From NCBI GenBank assembly GCA_004802725.1, contig SGPM01000226.1, positions 1 through 45,434 on the forward strand: a stretch of 45,434 nucleotides of DNA, read 5' to 3'. Made by a program: the position numbers and the translations under genes. The notes below the pieces were generated by a model, which saw only the letters and a program-made list of their open reading frames with translations, was not told where the DNA came from and did no database searches. Positions 22,237 through 32,355 of the stretch are shown in pieces. Source of the DNA: Antrodiella citrinella. Taxonomy: Eukaryota; Basidiomycota; Agaricomycetes; Polyporales; Steccherinaceae. Every line of letters begins with the position of its first letter. The first letter of the stretch is position 1.

Positions 22237-25091
22237 TGTCCATTGTCTTGATCATGACCTTGCCACCGAGCGCGTTAGGCTCTCTATCGAGTCTCATCAT
22301 TGCCATCGATGCGCTTTAAGCCCGTCTTGGGTGCTGCAGAGGTTCCTATGGACGCTTTCCATCACGCTGGCGAGCTGTCCTAGAATAACGTTGATGTCCT
22401 CGCGATGTGTGCATCAGAGCATCAGAACGTCTACGAGGCCTCTGAGTGGTGAGAGCGTGCCGTTGTATATGTCCAGTGTATATGGAGGGTTGATGCGATG
22501 ACATTGACAGGTAGCCGCGATGTTTCCACGAGGCCTGTGGACTAGGTGCTGGTCTACTCATCTAAAGATGTGTTCGCATTGACGGGTGTTCGCTGTCAGT
22601 AGCGTATACCACATCTCAGGCTCAACTCGCTTTGATCCACATGTACAGCTTGACCGCAAGGGCGATTCATTCGACAGTGGGAGTCGGTCGTAATATCTGG
22701 ATGCGTGGACAGCGGGAGGCATCATTGTATGCCAGCATACTAGCAAACCACATATGCGTACGGAACGTTTACAACGTATCCTACTACTAGGATGTCGTAC
22801 GTTGTCCAAGTCCAACTTGCTTTTGCTAAGTATACCTATTGACACCCTTTCTTTTTCATCAGGCTGTGTAGTCGTATTTTCGGCATACTTTTGGCTGTTG
22901 TCAATCTGCTGTCTCCACAATAGACAGAGGTTCAACGTTCAGCCTTAACACAGTGTCGGATTGCGTGACTTGGATGTGCAATTGCGAGCCACGCCATCAT
23001 GTTTACGATAATATCTTCCTAACTGAACGTGAGCCAACTTACCGTTACACTTCTTGTCTGATCGACTACTTACTGTTTACCGCTAGTGCACGTTACTTTA
23101 ATCGTGTCTGTAGCATCGGACATGAAAGAGACTTGGACCTCTATTGGGACGACGTCGGATTTCAGGACATACGAGGCATGACCGGATCCATCCTGTATGC
23201 CTTGGCGACGTCGTATCTTCTCCCCAATGGAAGTATTGTATCTTGCACAAGCTTGGACATGGCTCATTTTCTATGGTATGATTTGCCGAACTTGATTCTG
23301 GCACGTCCACACACTTTTCCACCATTCCTGCTACAGTCCACAACCATGTTCCTGATTTTCATCGTTTATTCCTGGGCATGTGCAGACATATCTTCGGACG
23401 CCGCATGAAATCGTCTCCTAGTCCGCACCCACTTATCCGTCCAGACCCATGCTAGGCGAGCTGGGGGAATTTTGCTCTGTCCTTCGTTCGATGCGTCGGA
23501 TCGACCCATTGAATCAGCCGAGCGTTGAGGAAATTTCGAAATCATGGTTTGCGCGGACAGGTGCCAGGGAAGACTCACTGGAGCATGACGCTACCTGAGG
23601 GCCGAGTCTGAGAGTACTCATTATTCTGCCAGTTTGTTATAGCTTTCAATGGCAGATCTCTTGGCGTTCTGTAGGACCAGAATAGTTCCGTGATTTGCGC
23701 GGATGGACGACTCAGAACATTTAAACTGGTCCCAGTGGCATTTATTGCAATGGTCTGTATACGTAGAAGTCAACTCAAATACAGAATAGAGTGTAGACTA
23801 TCCGGTATGTGCCTCAAGTCACAGACCTCGTATGTACGGAGAACCGCAGCCCATGGCGAGTGAGAGAGGATCGGTATGAGCCTTCGTTACCGTCTATGAA
23901 CCCCAAACTGAACTCCACATCATTAGAACCTTCGGTCGTAACAATCCTGAGCTTTCAGGCCGGAAGACCGTGATTTTCGCCGAGGTTCTGTCAGAGAATA
24001 CCCGCTCCGAGTCGCGAACTTGAAGCCTGAAAGATGCTTCGTGTTCTCGAATTCGTACGAGAGCCCGGGATAGGCAGCTGGGTTCTTACTGGATCTGTCC
24101 TACGCAGTCGCTTCGGACTCTTGAGGTGCCCAGCGAGTGGAAATGAAGGGGTATCGTTGGGAAGCTCCCTAGGGTGTAGGGCACTGTGGTTATATATGAT
24201 TGCCAGGTCGCCGCAAGGCATGCTCCGCACGTCCCAGATGAGGCGACTCCACGACGGCGATGTCGCAGGAGACTGCTCATCGTAGTCCGAGTCACAGTGG
24301 TGCCACCGTCGTGCGCATACCAATGTCCACCGATGACGAGCGGGGACTTGGGATCGCCAATGCCATGATCCGAGTCGTGGCTGGGGAGTACGGCTTGTCG
24401 AAATTTGCGTTGAGTTGTTCGGCCCGTTATTACGACGGCCCATGGATCTCAGAATTCATGTCGATTGTCGTGCTATGAAATGAACTCGCTAAAACATGCA
24501 TATAATGAAAGCGTCAAGCACTGTTGGAATACGATGAGTGAGTGATTGAGATAAAGAGAGATTGTACATCTCAGCTGATCATTGGAGACTCGAGAGACAC
24601 CTGCGGGAGCGTGACTGATCACTGGCGTTGAGTCGGCGTGCTCTCCCAGCCGGGGACACGCGAGAGGTCCCCAATGCCGACGGTGCACAGCTGCATATTT
24701 TGATGCGCTCTAAGGGAAGGAGAGAAAGGTTTGCATGTGGCTGTGCGTAAACCCTTGTTCGAGCGCAGGAGCGAGTGAGCCGTGATGTCGCTCTCAAGCA
24801 TAGTACGCAACGGGGGTATACCCGCAAAGCAGCTCAGGTAGACTACCAGTGCAGTGCAGCGAGCACTTGGGGTTCGTGCTCTGATGTACAGTAAATTACG
24901 ACAATGAAAGGGGACACTGTTGAAGTGCTATGAATGAGGGATGCATGCATGTCCAGTTGACTCGGATATGATCATGACATCGGAAGAACGCAGCACTAGT
25001 AGCGACTAGTAGTACAGCATGTACTATACCGTACAGAATATGCTGATATTGCTCATGCCGACAAGATTGAATGGAAACATGCGACTTGACC
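22237..25091. other. Gene-poor stretch, no supported gene
   Basis: About 2.9 kb with only scattered open frames on both strands, the longest 151 codons at 22953-23408 (+). None shows a domain, believable exon structure or consistent composition. No terminal repeats, tRNA or CRISPR-like array was recognised. It is probably decayed sequence, given the truncated gene fragment at its right edge. Confidence 0.4.
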
Positions 25092-25523
25092 TCAATGTGT
25101 GGGCTCATTGATCAGCACATGAACCTTCCAACTAGGACCATCCCCATCCCAAACCTGCCTCTTGAGCGATCCTCTCTTCACAATCTCCGGCAACGCCTCT
25201 ATGAATATGTCGCTCACTTCCTGCACGCCCGTGCTCGTAAAGCTCAGGTCGAGTAGGACCTCCTCTAAAGCTGGAAACTTCCTCAATATGCTCGACAACT
25301 TAACCCGGCCTTCAGTCGCGAGAAACTGTGGGATGAAATTTGGCGCATAGTATCCGGATAGTGCAAACCTAACGGAGGAAAGATGGAACGGGGGAAAGTG
25401 TTTCAAGAGGGAAACAACTACGGACCAGTGTGAAGTGTGGGTGTCGTTCAAAGGGCCGTCGAGCACGTACACTGAAAGCAAGAGAGTGCGAAGGGATGTG
25501 CAAGCAGATACTTTCGCGATGCT
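25092..25523 (-). pseudogene. C-terminal fragment of a leucine-rich/F-box-type protein
   Basis: A minus-strand frame reads SIAKVSACTSLRTLLLSVYV, then LSSILRKFPALEEVLLDLSF and ends HVLINEPTH at the stop (25092-25094). The pattern of short leucine-rich strands with a Trp-Lys-Val-type ending resembles the C-terminal half of mushroom F-box/LRR proteins. There is no start codon: the frame is closed by a TAA directly upstream, and no upstream exon carrying an F-box was found before the carrier gene. I read it as a 5'-truncated remnant. A live gene with a distant first exon cannot be excluded. Confidence 0.45.
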
Positions 25524-26088
25524 TTATTCCCCAAATACAAAAATTGTCGGAATCTACTTTGGAACGGGCTCGTTAGTAGATAGTAGGGATACACAGAAAA
25601 AGAGAGCGCTTGCCATCGCCGAGCTCCTCTGGAACATCTATCCTGAGCTCCAAAACGCTGTCCCCAGCTACCTTGTGCGGATGGAGGGACTGCCGTTGAC
25701 CCTGGCCTATGTTCGGCAAAAGTCGATGGTTGAGCAATCCCGACATAAGTGACGAGGAGTTTTGCTGAAACGAAGCTGTGATATGATAAGTTAGATGGAA
25801 GCATTATCAAGTAGGAATGCTAGCCTTTCTGGGTTGCCAATGTCGCCCACTCTTCGCCACGATGAGGAGGACACGCTGGACGTCGTCCTCAGGCTGTTTC
25901 GGGCACTCTCGGCATAAACACAGACGCGACCACGTGACTGGGTTCCGGGTGTTGCCGAAATTGGAATTGAAATTTGTGACGGGGTGGTCGAGCGGCGTTG
26001 TTAGCAGCACTCTGGGGTGTACCGTGACAACAGCTAGCTCTTGGGTTTCACCGTCGGATTACCTTCTCTTTTTTCTTATTTCCGCATA
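25524..26088. other. Intergenic, upstream of the mitochondrial carrier
   Basis: Contains the promoter and leader of the carrier gene; the last 60 bases are T/C-rich. A plus-strand open frame at 25435-25752 overlaps the fragment to the left and has no recognisable domain. Confidence 0.35.
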
Positions 26089-27331
26089 ATGTCGCCAACT
26101 ATCAATGTCAAGGGCAAGGAGTCCGGAACTGCTCGCATCTTGGGGTCTGGGGCTTCGGGTGAGTCAGTCAACTGCAGTTCTGCTGTCGATGTTGGCTCAC
26201 CATGTCATGTCTAGGCATTGCTGAGTTGTTGGTGTTCCATCCTGTGGATACCATTGCCAAACGACTCATGAGTAACAAGTCCAAGGTCTGCAGAAATAGT
26301 CTCATATTTCGTATACGTATACTGACGTACTGACATGACTCCAGGTGACCGTCGCAAACTTGAACTCCATCATCTTCCGAGACCATGCAGCAGCATCCCT
26401 ACCCCGAAAGCTCCTGTCGCTGTTTCCAGGTCTTGGATATGCTGCTGGTTACAAGATTACTCAGCGGATATACAAGTATGGAGGACAGCCATTCTTTAAC
26501 GACGTTCTCCGTGCAAACTATAAGACGGAGTTCACGAACACTTTTGGCGAGAGGAAAGGGAAGATGATGATGCAGGCTGCTGCTGGAAGGTATGCGGTCA
26601 TATAGTGTACTATCCGAACGAGTCTGATCCGAAGACGTCTAGCATGACGGGTATTGGCGAAGTCGTGCGTATTGTCCTGTCCGATCATCTGTTGAATGAC
26701 GACTGAATATCGCGTTCTTGCGTTAGGTTCTGCTCCCATTGGACGCGTTAAAAATCAAACGACAAGTCAACCCGGAGGCGTTCCGTGGCCGTGGCGTTGT
26801 TCGTATCTTCATGGAAGAAGGCACAACACTGTATCGTGGATGGGGATGGACAGTTGCGCGAAATGCACCCGGTAGTTTTGCGGTACGTATTTCATTTTGC
26901 ACTCACGCCGTACGGGCGTTCCTCATCAATTCCGCCCCAGCTCTTCGGTGCTTCTGCGGCGACCAAGGACTACCTATTCGGTTTGCAGGACTATTCCCAC
27001 GCAACGTGGTCCCAGAACTTTGTCGCTTCCATAGCAGGCGCGATCGCTTCTATCACCGTTGCAGCACCCCTTGATACGATTAAAACTCGCATCCAGAACG
27101 CGAACTTTGAGAGCAAGGTCAGCGGGATGTCGGTAGTTCGCGAACTCGTCCGTAACGAAGGTCCCGCGGCTCTGTTCAAAGGACTGACGCCGAAGGTGAT
27201 TGATGCATTGACTTTCAAATTCTTCACAGCGGCTGATATCACATGTGCAGATTCTGGTCGTTGGTCCCAAGCTCGTGTTCAGTTACACACTCGCCCAGTC
27301 CCTGATTCCCTATTTCGCCAACTACGTCTAA
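26089..27331 (+). CDS. GGC1: Mitochondrial GTP/GDP carrier
   Basis: Inner-membrane carrier of the MCF/SLC25 family that exchanges GTP for GDP and, in yeast, affects mitochondrial iron and nucleotide balance. Exons: 26089-26158, 26215-26285, 26345-26589, 26643-26664, 26727-26882, 26941-27195, 27251-27331; phase-consistent, 299 aa, the usual length. Three carrier repeats are visible with their signatures: HPVDTIAKRLMSNK, LPLDALKIKRQVNPEAFRGR and APLDTIKTRIQN. The stretches SLFPGLGYAAGYKITQRIYK, YRGWGWTVARNAPGSFA and LFKGLTPKVL-type ending VVGPKLVFSYTLAQSLIP fit GGC1 more specifically than other carriers. The fourth exon is only 22 nt. No N-terminal presequence is expected or seen. Identity rests on recalled family sequence. 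Confidence 0.9.
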
Positions 27332-28863
27332 AGACCTCGACCCTTGTCAGCACGCTTCGCACGTTCTTCACGCCATGCCTACTTATTACTGACATACCAC
27401 CGCTCCGCGCTGAACAAAAGTACACCCTATATGCTGCTATAGCTGCTCACCACACCTCGCCACTCATTCTATATAGATCAACACGTAGATACTTTATATT
27501 TCCGGGGTTTCATGGATATGATTTCTGTTCTTCGAGTCCTGCTACTCCGAGACTCCGAGCCGGACAGAAGAGCAATTACTGACCTGACCGTGTTCTCATT
27601 TATCGGGCACAGACTAGACTCCGGACTGACGCCAGAACAAGCTTTTCGGTGCGCTTGGACACGATATGAGAGAAAACGGACCAGAAATAAGGTATGCCTG
27701 GTTCTCCCGTCCAGACGAGCCGTTGCAATCGTTCTATCTGCTCTCTGGTACCGAACATGAACTGAAGCGCACGGAGTCCTGTTCGACGTTCAAGCGAGAT
27801 ACGTGCAATGTGCATGCACATCGGAAAGTTGTGTTCATTCTCGGATTCATCTGCTGATATGTCTTCTTCTGTCGCAGACTGTCTGTATATGTCCTTCCTC
27901 CGTCTGAGAGTCGGAGTACTACACAATTAGCCAGAGATTCAGCATCCTACTACCATCAGACACTAGAAGGACACGTAACAGTGAACGCCGTGCCTCCGGA
28001 CGGAGACTCGGACAGGCTCCGGATATGGAAACTGATCGGTATTCCCATCGTCATTCTGCATTCTTCGGGCACGTACTATGTCTAACAGCCACAGGGCGAT
28101 GGACACACGGAGCGGCCTCGTCATCGGAAGCGAGTACTTGCCAGCGTCGGGCTTTGGACCGTACGTTGCCTTGAATGAACTACGTCAGCGTACAGGTAGA
28201 AGAAACGGTAAGTAGCCGCAACAATAGTTGCGCCACTTGGAGTTGTTTGACCCTGTTATGCTACGCCTTCGTGTACATTACCTTTGGCAGAACCTCATAC
28301 TGCCTTCTCTACGGCCATTGTCAACTCCGTCAAGGTTGCCAGTGTCCTCACTAATAGAGAAGAGGCCGTCTGAAGCGTGCAAATCCATCGATTCACTTAC
28401 AGGGAGGCTTGCGAAGGAGGGTTGTTGTTCGTAGCCGCGCATACATTCAGTGTGCTTTCCGAGTGTCACTGGTAAGACCGAAGTGCCTTCCATCAGCACC
28501 TGAATTCTGGTTATTCATTCCGACACTGGCTTTGGGTTCCATCGAGACCCGATCCCTGATGCGTTGATGCAACCTGCTGTGCGTATGTCGTGTTCGTTTG
28601 TAACGGAAGAGTAACGGAGGTGCTCACGCCCACGGGAGAGTCTTCACAATCCATCGAATTCGGTGTCAGACTCAGAGCGCTGACGATTTTGTTGTGATTA
28701 GTCATCGCGATCTTTGTCACTTTATGCTACCTTCTCGTTGGTCGTCTATACAATTTCATAATTCTCACCAGCATGGTTTGACATGCATGGGAGCTTACCC
28801 ACTCAAGTGCGGCAAGAATCTAACTTCCCAAAGAAGACATACTGACTACACCCCTTCAGCTTC
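27332..28863. other. Intergenic, no supported gene
   Basis: About 1.5 kb with only short open frames on both strands. It holds the carrier 3' flank on the left and the quinone reductase promoter on the right. No repeat or RNA gene was recognised. Confidence 0.4.
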
Positions 28864-28870
28864 TATAAAA
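28864..28870 (+). promoter_or_regulatory. TATA box of quinone reductase 1
   Basis: TATAAAA followed by GC, 65 bp before the ATG. The second quinone reductase has the same box followed by GC at 64 bp, so core promoter spacing is conserved between the paralogues. Confidence 0.75.
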
Positions 28871-28928
28871 GCAGGGCCGAACCCGCTTCAGAGTATTCTT
28901 CACCCACCAAGCATCCCCAGTGTTGAGT

Positions 28929-29967
28929 ATGTGTTTCCCTGGCAAACGGCAGAAGAAACTCCTCGCTGACGATCACGACGTGAAGAAATCCCCCGCCTCA
29001 GCAAGCTCATCAGCTCCAACCGTAGTAACAGCTACTGCATCTAGCAAAATGGCCCCCAAAGTCGCGATCATCATCTACTCCATGTACGGCCACATCGCCA
29101 AGGGTCAGTACCTGCCTTGTTCTTGTCAATCGTGGAGGATGTGTCGTACTGAGAACTTGTTTGCAGTCGCCGAGTCCGTCAAGGCCGGTGTCGTCGAGGC
29201 TGGAGGTTCCGCTGATATCTACCAGTAAGCACAGCCTTTGATATCTTGATAGAGTAGCGCGTTGACTGTGGCAACATCTCAACAGAATCCCCGAGACTCT
29301 CTCCAAGGAGGTCCTCACTGCCCTCGGCGCGCCCGCCAAGCCCAACTACCCCATCATCTCGCCAGATGACCTCCCCAAGTACGACGCGTTCTTGTTCGGT
29401 ATCCCCACCCGTTTCGGTAACTTCCCCGGACAGTGGAAGGTATCTATCTTCAATCATCTCGACGCGTGGTTGTAGTTGTTGAATGATCGCAACACAGGCC
29501 TTCTGGGATGCCACCGGTGGTCTCTGGGCCAAGGGTGCCCTTGCCGGCAAGTACGCTGGTATCTTCGTTTCCACCGGTACCCCCGGAGGAGGACAAGGTA
29601 GGCCAGATCTTCGCATAAGGTGGTTGCAATTGAGATGCTCACTCCGGTATCACTTCCAGAATCCACCGTCGTGGCCAGCATCTCCACGCTCACCCACCAC
29701 GGCATCATCTACGTTCCCCTCGGTTACAGCACCACCTTTGACATCCTGTCCAATGTTGCTGAGGTCCGCGGTGGTGAGTAACGCTTCTTGTTTGGATCGC
29801 CATAACAAACATGTCATAATTGATGCACGCGCCACACAGGCTCTCCTTGGGGTGCTGGTACCTTCTCCGGTGCTGACGGATCCCGCTCGCCCTCTGCGCT
29901 CGAGCTCGAACTTGCCACTCGCCACGGCAAGTACTTCTTCAACATTGTCAAGAAGGTTGCCTTCTAG
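28929..29967 (+). CDS. Flavodoxin-like NAD(P)H:quinone oxidoreductase 1 (WrbA/Pst2 type)
   Basis: FMN enzyme that reduces quinones by two electrons; in wood-decay and other fungi it handles aromatic and oxidative stress. Exons: 28929-29103, 29167-29224, 29286-29439, 29498-29597, 29660-29773, 29840-29967; phase-consistent, 242 aa. The FMN phosphate loop is [20 protein letters not shown]. Other family motifs are [33 protein letters not shown] and [12 protein letters not shown]. The protein begins [15 protein letters not shown] and continues with about 30 Ser/Thr/Ala residues before a second Met (MAPKVAI), where the classical family starts. The same MCFPGKRQK opens the paralogue at 41963, so the longer start is preferred. 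No membrane segment is seen. Expression is probably driven by the TATA box 65 bp upstream. Confidence 0.92.
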
Positions 29968-30421
29968 AGTGTTGGTCATGCCATCTACGACCTTATGAAC
30001 GACATCATACCATTGTATTGACAGATCCGTCCCATGTTTGTTACGTGTTAGATTGATTGCGAATACATATAGTACACCACATTCTTGTACTTTTTTCATC
30101 CTTGGGTGGTCTAAAGGTCTTGACAAGTGTGATTTGAGACCGGTGAAACGAAGATGAGTCTGCGTTGAAGTTTGCTGAGATGCGAATCGCGATAGAGTGA
30201 CCTTGACCGGTGCATTCCTAAGATTATACGATGGAGTGAGTGCCATCATGGGTGGTGTATAATGAATCGCTGTGCACAAGAACCTCTTGCTCTGGATGAT
30301 GGATTCAGGTTGAGACTCCCCGCAGAATCAGACAGTTTACAGCTCTTTGCGTAGACTCGCGTGGCCAGTCGAACGCAATCTCACCCAAAAACTTGAAAAA
30401 GGCATAGAGGCCCGGGGTGGG
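29968..30421. other. Intergenic
   Basis: 3' flank of quinone reductase 1 up to the start of the inverted repeat. No coding signal is seen. Confidence 0.4.
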
Positions 30422-30730
30422 TGACTCTTTGCGGTACATAAGGCGCGCGACGAAAAAACGCCGAAAAGTGACATCCGGAAACGAATAAATCGTAGCACCC
30501 AATTCTTACCCAAATCGTTTGAACAAGAGTGGTTCTTGTTCGCAAAAATCAGGAGAAAAACCAGGTATAGAGCGCGTACCGAAAATCACTCATGCGATTG
30601 CGGTCGCGTGTGAGCGGGGTACTGCCCGAGGATGGGAGGCTCGCAGCACCTTGCACAAGTGTCTAGAGAATACTGGACTCACAGAAGCGCGGTTATGAAG
30701 TGTATATCTTCCGGTGAAACAAACCCTGAC
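30422..30730 (+). repeat. Left arm of a large imperfect inverted repeat
   Basis: This arm is the reverse complement, with mismatches and small gaps, of 31161-31453. Outer parts align at GTGACTCTTTGCGG, CGCGCGACGAAAAAA and CGCAAAAATCAGGAGAAAA. The block 30610-30667 matches its partner at 57 of 58 positions by eye. The roughly 430 bp between the arms holds only short open frames. Confidence 0.85.
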
Positions 30731-31160
30731 ACCTTGGGACGAAGTACGCGTGATTGGAGGCCTCTTACTCTTCACTGTAGCGCGTGAACACGCGTTAGGA
30801 GCCATGTATTGTTGTCTCCCTCTATATCATAGCCTCAGGTTTGCGTAAATTGGTAATCATAGCTGCTTTGAACAACTATTGCATGTGGAATTCATGTGTA
30901 CAACATGCAAGTACTGCTATATCGCATTTTTCCGCAAACAGAGCATTGCCGCCCACCCCACCCGCAAAAGTTCGAACTTGCAATATTAAGCTAGCGGTCA
31001 CAACTCACCACCTTCCGTTTGACATGTTATACACCATATCCCAGTGATTATGATAGAGAATTGACTTCGAAAGCAGTTGCGAGGCTGTGAAAGGCAGAGA
31101 GGCTTGCCAGCACACAAATCTGACGGTGTACGCTCCGAGCATGAGTACCTCCTCCTGTCG

Positions 31161-31453
31161 CACCAGGGTTTTTTCTCTGGTAGATATACACTTCATAACA
31201 CGCTTCCGTGAGTCCAGTAGTTTCTAGACACTTGTGCAAGGTGCTACGAGCCTCCCATCCTCGGGCAGTACCCCGCTCACGCGCGATCACATACAGTTGA
31301 ACGAATTTCAATGTGTACTCTACACCTGACTTTTCTCCTGATTTTTGCGATTCAGGATCACACTTGTTCATGCAATTCAGGCGAGAATTGATGGTGCTAT
31401 GATTTTTTCTTTTTCAGACGACACTTTTTCGTCGCGCGCCGCAAAGAGACCAC
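31161..31453 (-). repeat. Right arm of the large imperfect inverted repeat
   Basis: Partner of 30422-30730 in opposite orientation; the conserved core is 31223-31280. No obvious transposase, and I could not identify a clear target-site duplication outside the arms. It may be a small non-autonomous DNA transposon, or a locus that makes a hairpin transcript. Confidence 0.85.
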
Positions 31454-31676
31454 GGAGGTTCGCGGGAACGGATTCGAGCGCTTGAGTTTAAATCACGCTC
31501 ACAGCGTCGGGCCGGCGGTAGCCACGCGACGACGCGCCGAGCAATGTTACTAAATATGGATATAGTTGACGTTGTGCCTTGACATCGCTGTTCCTCCCGC
31601 CTTCACCGTCTTGGTCGTTGTCCACCATCTCCTCGTCGTCGCCGTCCTCGACGAGCTCGCAGTGCGAGTATACACA

Positions 31677-32035
31677 ATGAGTGCCCCGTCCCCCTTCACT
31701 CTCGATGTGTCGAAGGACTTCCTCCCTCCCCAGGATCTACTCCCACATTCCGCCCCGTCTGTGGATACTGACAAGATCGCGCCATGGCTGACCACTACTC
31801 TTCCGTCAGAGCAGGAAGGCGAACCGGTGAGTCGCCACGGATGATTTTTCTTGAGCTTATGGGTGTGGAGAGAAAAGTCAGGAACGAAGCAAGCAAGCAT
31901 CCTTGCTCCAGGATATGGATTATTACCCCTCACTTATATGTCCTCATATGCGCACCCATCCTCGGAGCTCGTTGACACCACCCGTTCATTTCATCCTGGT
32001 GTCAATGCAGCTTCCAGCCGTGCATCTGCGGCATG
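31677..32035 (+). CDS. Probable 5' coding exons of adenylate cyclase
   Basis: An ATG at 31677 opens a 150-nt exon (31677-31826) that begins MSAPSPFTLDVSKDFLPPQD and ends at a good donor GTGAGT. A 25-nt exon at 32011-32035 (LPAVHLRH) follows a CAG acceptor. Joined to 32342, where the cyclase frame is open upstream of its own ATG (VQLVLMDPPQ), all phases agree and would add 63 residues to the cyclase. The linking intron, 32036-32341, would be 306 nt, long for this genome. The alternative is that this is a separate small gene or a 5' leader ORF. Transcript evidence would decide. Confidence 0.45.
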
Positions 32036-32355
32036 GTCAGGAAAAGTGCACTGTCTATATTTCATTCACTTCCGCGCAGTATTCGCCTTTGTAGCGACCA
32101 CTGCGGACCGCCAGTACACTGCTGAGGAAACCAGCACGTTGTAGGGGTGTTTCGTCCGCTGTATTCCACCGTAGCTGTCTGTCTCTGCTGCCTGCCTGCA
32201 CTGCGACACACACATCGGTGCCAGTACCTGAACGTTTACACTTCCATTCTACGTCAGGTCTTCACGTGCAGTTATAGACATCCTGTACTTGCTTGACCCA
32301 TGCGTCTCATTGAACTCTCTTGTTCACTTCCCTATCTGAAGTTCAACTCGTACTC

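Noticed and set aside
22953..23408. 151-codon plus-strand open frame
   Set aside because: No domain, no convincing splice sites or neighbours; it lies in gene-poor, probably decayed DNA.
25435..25752. 105-codon plus-strand frame with fairly protein-like composition
   Set aside because: No recognised domain, and it overlaps the leucine-rich fragment on the other strand; not enough support.
29179..29616. 145-codon minus-strand frame inside quinone reductase 1
   Set aside because: Antisense shadow of well-conserved exons.
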